8,777 nt of DNA from an uncultured Acetatifactor sp. (GTDB taxonomy: Bacteria > Bacillota > Clostridia > Lachnospirales > Lachnospiraceae). The notes under the pieces are model-generated. The model was not told the origin of the DNA. It ran no database searches and saw only the letters and a program-made list of their open reading frames with translations. Of the stretch, positions 5,530 to 8,777 are shown piece by piece (position 1 is the stretch's first letter; each line of letters opens with the position of its first letter). Both the position numbers and the translations under genes were made by a program. The DNA is taken from NCBI GenBank assembly GCA_910585015.1, contig CAJUCT010000008.1, forward strand, positions 101,332 through 110,108, read 5' to 3'.

Positions 5530-5558
5530 ATTATAATCAGTTCTCCTCTTGTTGTCAA
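5530..5558 (-). promoter_or_regulatory. Perfect-consensus sigma-A promoter of the MATE operon
   Basis: Leftward TTGACA (5553-5558), 17-bp spacer, TATAAT (5530-5535). The predicted start near 5522 gives a leader of about 310 bases before the MATE ATG. Such a strong promoter upstream of terminators fits constitutive initiation with regulation by attenuation. Confidence 0.9.
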
Positions 5559-5585
5559 GTCAGCAAGGCCATCTTAGATTGCAGG

Positions 5586-5668
5586 TTAGGTGAAAATAAT
5601 TAGTCAGTGGTATGAAATACACAATCGTTCAAATTATAACACCTGAAATGTAAAATTACATTAGGTGA
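5586..5668. promoter_or_regulatory. TTAGGTGA boxes and hairpin before the XRE gene
   Basis: TTAGGTGA occurs at 5586-5593 and again at 5661-5668, and its inverse CACCT at 5640-5644. The second box with 5640-5653 forms a hairpin: CACCT-GA-AATGTAA, two bases, TTACATT-AGGTG. It covers the AGGTG that serves as ribosome-binding site of the XRE fragment. These are plausible operator sites for an autoregulated XRE repressor, and could also touch the divergent MATE promoter. Confidence 0.4.
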
Positions 5669-5672
5669 TATT

Positions 5673-5882
5673 ATGAAGATTGAGAGAGATAATCGACGAT
5701 TTGATTTTCACGATATAGGGCTCGCCATCAAGCGGGCGCGGGAGGCCAGCGGGATGACGCAGGAGCAACTGGCCTATATTGTTGACCGGGCTCCGCGCAC
5801 CATCATGTATAACGAGAATGACGGCCAGCACCCGCCGCTGTTTTTTCAGCGCGTCTATTTTGGGGAGCTTTTCACCGCCTAA
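5673..5882 (+). pseudogene. Truncated XRE-family regulator
   Basis: Residues 1 to about 53 (5673-5833) form a Cro/C1-type helix-turn-helix domain: FDFHDIGLAIKRAREASGMT, then QEQLAYIVDRAPRTIMYNEN, then DGQHP. From about 5834 the frame enters a relaxase gene read backwards and stops at 5880-5882. The C-terminal half of the regulator is therefore missing. AGGTG lies 5 bases upstream of the ATG. Regulators of this type sit near mobilisation genes in conjugative and mobilisable elements of gut Firmicutes. The chimeric 69-residue product keeps the DNA-binding domain and might still bind, but dimerisation residues are probably lost. Confidence 0.75.
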
Positions 5883-5980
5883 CAATTCATTCATAGCGGC
5901 CCGGGCCGCCCGGTAGGTGGCAAGCTCCGCCTCGTGCTCGGCCAGATACTTTTTCGAGTACCGGGCCGCCTTGTAGTGTA
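5836..5980 (-). pseudogene. Fragment of a probable mobilisation relaxase
   Basis: Leftward frame of about 48 codons, markedly GC-rich: YKAARYSKKYLAEHEAELAT, then YRAARAAMNELLGGEKLPKI, then DALKKQRRVL. The pattern of an acidic/basic helix ending in HEAEL--Y-AAR, then L--GKLP, resembles the C-terminal coiled region of MobA/L-type relaxases from mobilisable elements. The catalytic N-terminal domain and the true end are missing. It is cut by the XRE fragment on the left and the IS3 fragment on the right, with no start codon context. The family call is from the pattern only. Confidence 0.4.
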
Positions 5981-6156
5981 CCCTCAAACAGACAGGAGGA
6001 ATATGAAGAATTCAGCCATAAAGTGAAACAGGCTTACGATGATTCAAAACGGAGGTATGGCGCCGTCAAAATATGCCGTACCCTCAATGACAATGGGACA
6101 CCCTGCGGCGTAAAGCGTGTCCAGAGGCATATGGCAGAACAAGGGCTGAGGTTCAG
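5981..6156 (+). pseudogene. IS3-family transposase OrfB fragment
   Basis: About 58 codons, QEEYEEFSHKVKQAYDDSKR, then RYGAVKICRTLNDNGTPCGV, then KRVQRHMAEQGLRF. This is the N-terminal helix-turn-helix (HTH_21) region of IS3-family OrfB, where the pattern Y-ESK-RYGA-KI is typical. The DDE catalytic domain and both inverted repeats are absent. The open frame runs on into reversed IS110 sequence to 6364, which is not IS3. It is an inactive remnant. Confidence 0.8.
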
Positions 6157-6514
6157 CGATGACAAAGGAGTCAATGCCGTCGTTCTTGTCAAGGGAGTTA
6201 AAGGATTTCTTATACTGCTTTACCTCATTGGGGTTGAGGCAGTAGGCCTTTGTAGAAAAAGGTGCCAGCTTTTCGGAGGTGGACAGGTAGTTGGCGATAT
6301 GTACGCCGTAAAAACCAGTGGATTCCAGCCCGATGATGACAGTCCGGAACTCATGGTGCTGTGAAAGCACCTGGGCAACCATCTCCTCCATCTGCTCCGC
6401 GCCGCCCTGGGCATTAGCCACGGGGACCATCCTGATCAGGAAGTCCTGGTCAAAGTTGAGGGCAGAGATGACGTTGGTGCGGGAACCGATGTTGATTCCC
6501 ACAAAATATGCTTC
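6157..6514 (-). pseudogene. IS110-family transposase N-terminal fragment
   Basis: Leftward, EAYFVGINIGSRTNVISALN leads through QDFLIRMVPVANAQGGAEQM to IIGLESTGFYGVHIANYL, and ends at LDKNDGIDSFVIA. This is about 115 residues of the RuvC-like DEDD domain of IS110-type transposases. The second acidic motif (ESTG) is kept, but the first Asp is replaced: GINIG instead of the usual GID. The C-terminal domain with the catalytic Ser is lost at the junction with IS3. No start codon in frame precedes it within the short gap to the permease, apart from a GTG at 6500-6502. It is inactive, and there is no room for the element's non-coding end on this side. Confidence 0.82.
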
Positions 6515-6574
6515 TGTGCAAGTCAGAGGCGATTTCCCCTTTCTCCCATACGGGGCGGCGCATGGTTTCAGCTT

Positions 6575-7207
6575 TTATTTTTTTCTGTTATAACCTATCA
6601 TGCTTACTACCATTGAAACTATAAAGAGGACAATTACTGCAAGCCCTGCCACAACAGCATAAGAGAGTATGGAACTTGTCATAGCAGAAAATCCAGCCCC
6701 GTCTTCAAAATACTTAACAAAATAGAACATGGGAATAACTGTAATAAGCCCCATTGTCTGCGCAGAACGGAAACCAAACCAATAGGTTAATGGCAGACAG
6801 ATTCCAGTCCATAATAACGGAACAATCAGAGATGCAGCAACAGACACTCCCCAAACAGTAACATTGAAACTCTGAAAAGCAATACTGGGTAAAAGATTAA
6901 ATATAATGCTTCCCACAATGCTGACTGCTAATGTGCAAATAACAGAAATATATTTGCATGTTACTACTGAAACCGCATTTACAGGCATTGCTAACTGATA
7001 TTTTTTCCAACTTGCCTTTTCATCGCTTGCAAAACTCATTATATTCTGCATACCTATTGTCATGGCAAGCATTACAGACGCGAACAGCCCCGCATAAACT
7101 CCGGTATTGACCATGAGCAATATAATTGCGCCAACTGCTATCAGAATCAGCTTTTTGTCAATACTCTTAAAGAAGATTATAATATCTTTGTAAACCAAAC
7201 CTTTCAT
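6575..7207 (-). CDS. ABC-2 family transporter permease
   Basis: Membrane subunit of an ABC exporter, 210 residues with about six hydrophobic segments (around 20-55, 85-105, 115-150, 155-165 and 182-204). The conserved stretch after the second segment, SFASDEKASWKKYQLAMPVN, is typical of the small ABC-2 permeases encoded with YtrA-type repressors. The ATG overlaps the ATPase stop (ATGA), and AAAGGAGG lies just upstream, so the two subunits are translationally coupled. The gene ends in NRKK with TAA at 6575-6577. Element debris follows about 60 bases later and no terminator was seen. Likely cargo is a membrane-active peptide or lipid-related compound (family-based inference). Confidence 0.85.
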   Translation of the reverse strand: MKGLVYKDIIIFFKSIDKKLILIAVGAIILLMVNTGVYAGLFASVMLAMTIGMQNIMSFASDEKASWKKYQLAMPVNAVSVVTCKYISVICTLAVSIVGSIIFNLLPSIAFQSFNVTVWGVSVAASLIVPLLWTGICLPLTYWFGFRSAQTMGLITVIPMFYFVKYFEDGAGFSAMTSSILSYAVVAGLAVIVLFIVSMVVSMIGYNRKK

Positions 7208-8061
7208 ACTGCACCTCCTTTGATGTAAAAAAGCATAATATCTTCCAGTGTTGCATTATCAACCACAATATCTTTGTATTTGCGCTTTATCGCTTCTTTG
7301 TCACGGACAAGGCACTCCACGCTGACATTTGTAATCCTGTGAATAATATAATCATTCGGGGAAATGGAAGCAAACTTTTCCCTCCCGCACTTCACTATCC
7401 CAAAATGATAAACAAGGTCGTCTTTTTGTTCCTCAAAAATAATTTTGCCTTGATGAATCAAGATTACATAATCCGCAATCTTTTGTATGTCCGACGTGAT
7501 GTGAGAGGAAAAGAAAATAGAACATTCCTCGTCTTGTATAAATTCTAAAAATAAATCTAACATTTCATCACGCACAACCGGGTCAAGCCCCGTAGTCGCT
7601 TCATCTAAAATCAACAACTTCGGTTTATGCGCCATAGCGCAGATAATGGATAGCTTCATCTTCATGCCCTTTGAAAAAGAGCCTATTTGTTTTCTTTCGG
7701 GGATTTTGAATTTTTTTAGGTACTGTCTGTAAAGGCTGCTATCCCATGACTTATATACGCCGGACAGTATTTTTTCAATGTCTGACACATTAAATACATC
7801 ATGGAAATTGCACTCGTCAAAGACAACGCCTATATCTTCCTTGACAGAAGAACTTGTATGTTCCCTACCCAAAATCTGTATTTGCCCATTATCCTTTATT
7901 AATTCATCAAGTATTAGGTTAATGGTCGTACTCTTGCCTGCCCCGTTTTCGCCAATAAAGCCGACAATCCTGCCTTTCGGAACTTGAAATGAAACATGGT
8001 CTAACAAAAATTCGTCAAACTGTTTGCATAAATCCCGTACTAAAATGTTGTTTTTTTCCAT
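7204..8061 (-). CDS. ABC transporter ATP-binding protein
   Basis: Cytoplasmic ATPase that powers the adjacent permease, 285 residues. Walker A GENGAGKST (37-45), signature SFSKGMKMKL (128-137), Walker B LLILDEATTGLD (149-160, catalytic E154) and H-loop H187 in FFSSHITS are all present. The Q-loop position reads IGVVFDECNF without the usual Gln, as in other members of this small-exporter group. A C-terminal extension after about 215 is typical of CcmA-type export ATPases. Start: AGGAGG 7 bases before the ATG. It follows the GntR gene by 15 bases and overlaps the permease by 4, forming a repressor-ATPase-permease operon. Confidence 0.93.
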   Translation of the reverse strand: MEKNNILVRDLCKQFDEFLLDHVSFQVPKGRIVGFIGENGAGKSTTINLILDELIKDNGQIQILGREHTSSSVKEDIGVVFDECNFHDVFNVSDIEKILSGVYKSWDSSLYRQYLKKFKIPERKQIGSFSKGMKMKLSIICAMAHKPKLLILDEATTGLDPVVRDEMLDLFLEFIQDEECSIFFSSHITSDIQKIADYVILIHQGKIIFEEQKDDLVYHFGIVKCGREKFASISPNDYIIHRITNVSVECLVRDKEAIKRKYKDIVVDNATLEDIMLFYIKGGAV

Positions 8062-8076
8062 GTCCTCGCCTCCTGT

Positions 8077-8448
8077 TTATTCTTCGTAAAACAACTTTAA
8101 AATATTTGTCATTTGTTCATAGCTGATTCCATGTGCTCTGCCGATTTCCGCAACCTTTTGTAACAATTCCTCTGCTACACGCAACTGTTCTTCTTGGATA
8201 AACTCCTTGTTTTGGGCTGCAACAAAACTCCCTTTTCCAGATACAGTTTCTATGAATCCGTCACGGGTCAAATCTTCATAAGCCCTTTGAACAGTAATAA
8301 CGCTGATATGCAAGTCTTTTGCTAATACCCTCATGGACGGTAACGCTTCACCAGCAGATAAAGTTTCGTTCATAATCAGATTTTTGACCTGCATACATAT
8401 TTGCTCATAAATAGGCTTATCACTGCTGTTGCTTATGATTATTTCCAT
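8077..8448 (-). CDS. GntR-family (YtrA-type) transcriptional repressor
   Basis: 123 residues: an N-terminal winged helix-turn-helix (about 9-77, PIYEQICMQVKNLI, LPSMRVLAKDLHISVITVQR, DGFIETVSGKGSFVA) and only a short helical C-terminus (80-123). There is no large effector-binding domain, which defines the YtrA subfamily. Such proteins repress the ABC transporter operon they begin and are relieved by cell-envelope or peptide-antibiotic stress. Start: AGGAG lies 7 bases before the ATG. First gene of the operon, with a strong promoter and a palindrome upstream supporting autorepression. Confidence 0.93.
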   Translation of the reverse strand: MEIIISNSSDKPIYEQICMQVKNLIMNETLSAGEALPSMRVLAKDLHISVITVQRAYEDLTRDGFIETVSGKGSFVAAQNKEFIQEEQLRVAEELLQKVAEIGRAHGISYEQMTNILKLFYEE

Positions 8449-8485
8449 TTATTCACTCCTCTCTATGCGTATTGTCTGTAATGCG

Positions 8486-8506
8486 TGTACTTATTCGATA
8501 AGCACA
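8486..8506. promoter_or_regulatory. Probable GntR (YtrA-type) operator
   Basis: Inverted repeat TGTACTTAT (8486-8494), three bases, ATAAGCACA (8498-8506), with 8 of 9 positions matching. It touches the -10 box and covers the predicted transcription start, where a bound repressor would block the polymerase. YtrA-type regulators bind AT-rich palindromes of this size, so it is the natural site for the gene next to it. Confidence 0.6.
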
Positions 8507-8534
8507 GTATATGCGCTTTTGATGTCATTGTCAA
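8506..8534 (-). promoter_or_regulatory. Sigma-A promoter of the GntR-ABC operon
   Basis: Leftward TTGACA (8529-8534), 17-bp spacer, TATACT (8506-8511). It lies about 60 bases before the GntR start. With the palindrome directly downstream it should be strong but repressible. Confidence 0.88.
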
Positions 8535-8591
8535 TACTCTTTTTATGAAAAGGTGGAGAGTGAGTGAAATTCCGCAGTAGTCGGCATTGTG

Positions 8592-8617
8592 GTAAAATCC
8601 AAAAGTTTAGATTTTAC
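8592..8617 (-). terminator. Inverted repeat, possible terminator of the right-edge gene
   Basis: GTAAAATC (8592-8599) and GATTTTAC (8610-8617) are perfect complements around a 10-base loop. It overlaps the stop codon of the longer open frame entering from the right. The stem is AT-rich and no T run follows, so its action as a terminator is uncertain. Confidence 0.3.
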
Positions 8618-8777
8618 TATAATGCTTGTCTTTTGGTCTTTGGTTTCTTTGGCTCGGAATAGTGCGGTGCTGGCGGTCTATCTCTTGTTTTCGGTTGCTT
8701 GCTTCTTTACCGTACATGAGCATTGGAGCCGGGGTTGTCCGAGCCGTAGCCCTCCAGCAGATTGACAACGCCCCAAA
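8607..8777 (-). pseudogene. 3' end of an unidentified gene, apparently frameshifted
   Basis: The window's right edge cuts a leftward gene. One frame reads WGVVNLLEGYGSDNPGSNAH then VR and stops at 8707-8709. Dropping one T at that stop would join it to a second frame (KEASNRKQEIDRQHRTIPSQ, then RNQRPKDKHYSKI) with a basic tail ending at 8607-8609. The protein-like character of both parts suggests one gene with a single-base insertion, perhaps a large protein of a conjugative element. The family was not recognised; a stop at 8707 being genuine cannot be excluded. Confidence 0.3.

Noticed and set aside
5661..5835. C-terminal part of the leftward relaxase frame as real relaxase sequence
   Set aside because: It is the reverse of the XRE helix-turn-helix coding region, which has the recognisable motif on the + strand.
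6044..6156. C-terminal part of the leftward open frame after the IS110 fragment as real transposase sequence
   Set aside because: These residues are the reverse reading of the IS3 OrfB fragment, which has the clear family match on the + strand.
6515..6574. Bridge-RNA-bearing end of an IS110 element beside the permease
   Set aside because: Only about 60 bases lie between the permease stop and the transposase homology, with no visible structured RNA, and the element is truncated.

Overview
The window looks like a chromosomal stretch from a spore-forming, low-to-mid GC Firmicute, most likely a gut Lachnospiraceae-type clostridium. The main reasons are a full-length SpoVT, VanR/VanS-family signalling proteins, strong AGGAGG ribosome-binding sites and sigma-A promoters. 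An accessory segment made of a drug-resistance-type operon, mobile-element debris and a peptide-type ABC transporter operon is joined to it. The genus is inferred; no rRNA or other taxonomic marker is present.

Left part (1-3105), chromosomal in character. Two copies of a 71-bp repeat with a 103-bp period lie at the left edge. A strong intrinsic terminator (228-267) ends a leftward two-gene operon: a VanR-family response regulator and a VanS-family histidine kinase that overlap by 8 bp. No vanHAX-type genes are visible. Divergent from it is spoVT, the forespore regulator, with a candidate sigma-G-like promoter.

Middle part (3106-5672). After a long hairpin behind spoVT come decayed fragments: the last 56 codons of a GHKL (AgrC-type) sensor kinase, and the first ~31 codons of a Vat/CatB-type xenobiotic acetyltransferase. 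The acetyltransferase stub is the third gene of a leftward operon: MATE exporter, 66-residue cysteine-rich KTR protein, vat stub. Both junctions are ATGA stop/start overlaps. The operon is driven by a perfect-consensus promoter (TTGACA-17-TATAAT). It has a ~310-nt leader holding a 30-codon leader ORF with its own ribosome-binding site, a hairpin inside that ORF, and three successive terminator-like hairpins before the MATE start. This is the architecture of ribosome-mediated attenuation of resistance genes and is the most interesting part of the window.

Junkyard (5673-6520). Four truncated pieces abut without spacers: the 5' part of an XRE regulator (+), a probable relaxase fragment (-), an IS3-family OrfB fragment (+) and an IS110-family transposase N-terminal fragment (-) whose first catalytic Asp is Asn.

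Right part (6575-8777). A leftward, tightly coupled operon encodes a YtrA-type GntR repressor, an ABC ATPase and an ABC-2 permease. Its promoter is excellent (TTGACA-17-TATACT), with a palindromic operator just downstream of the -10. The right edge holds the apparently frameshifted 3' end of an unidentified leftward gene.
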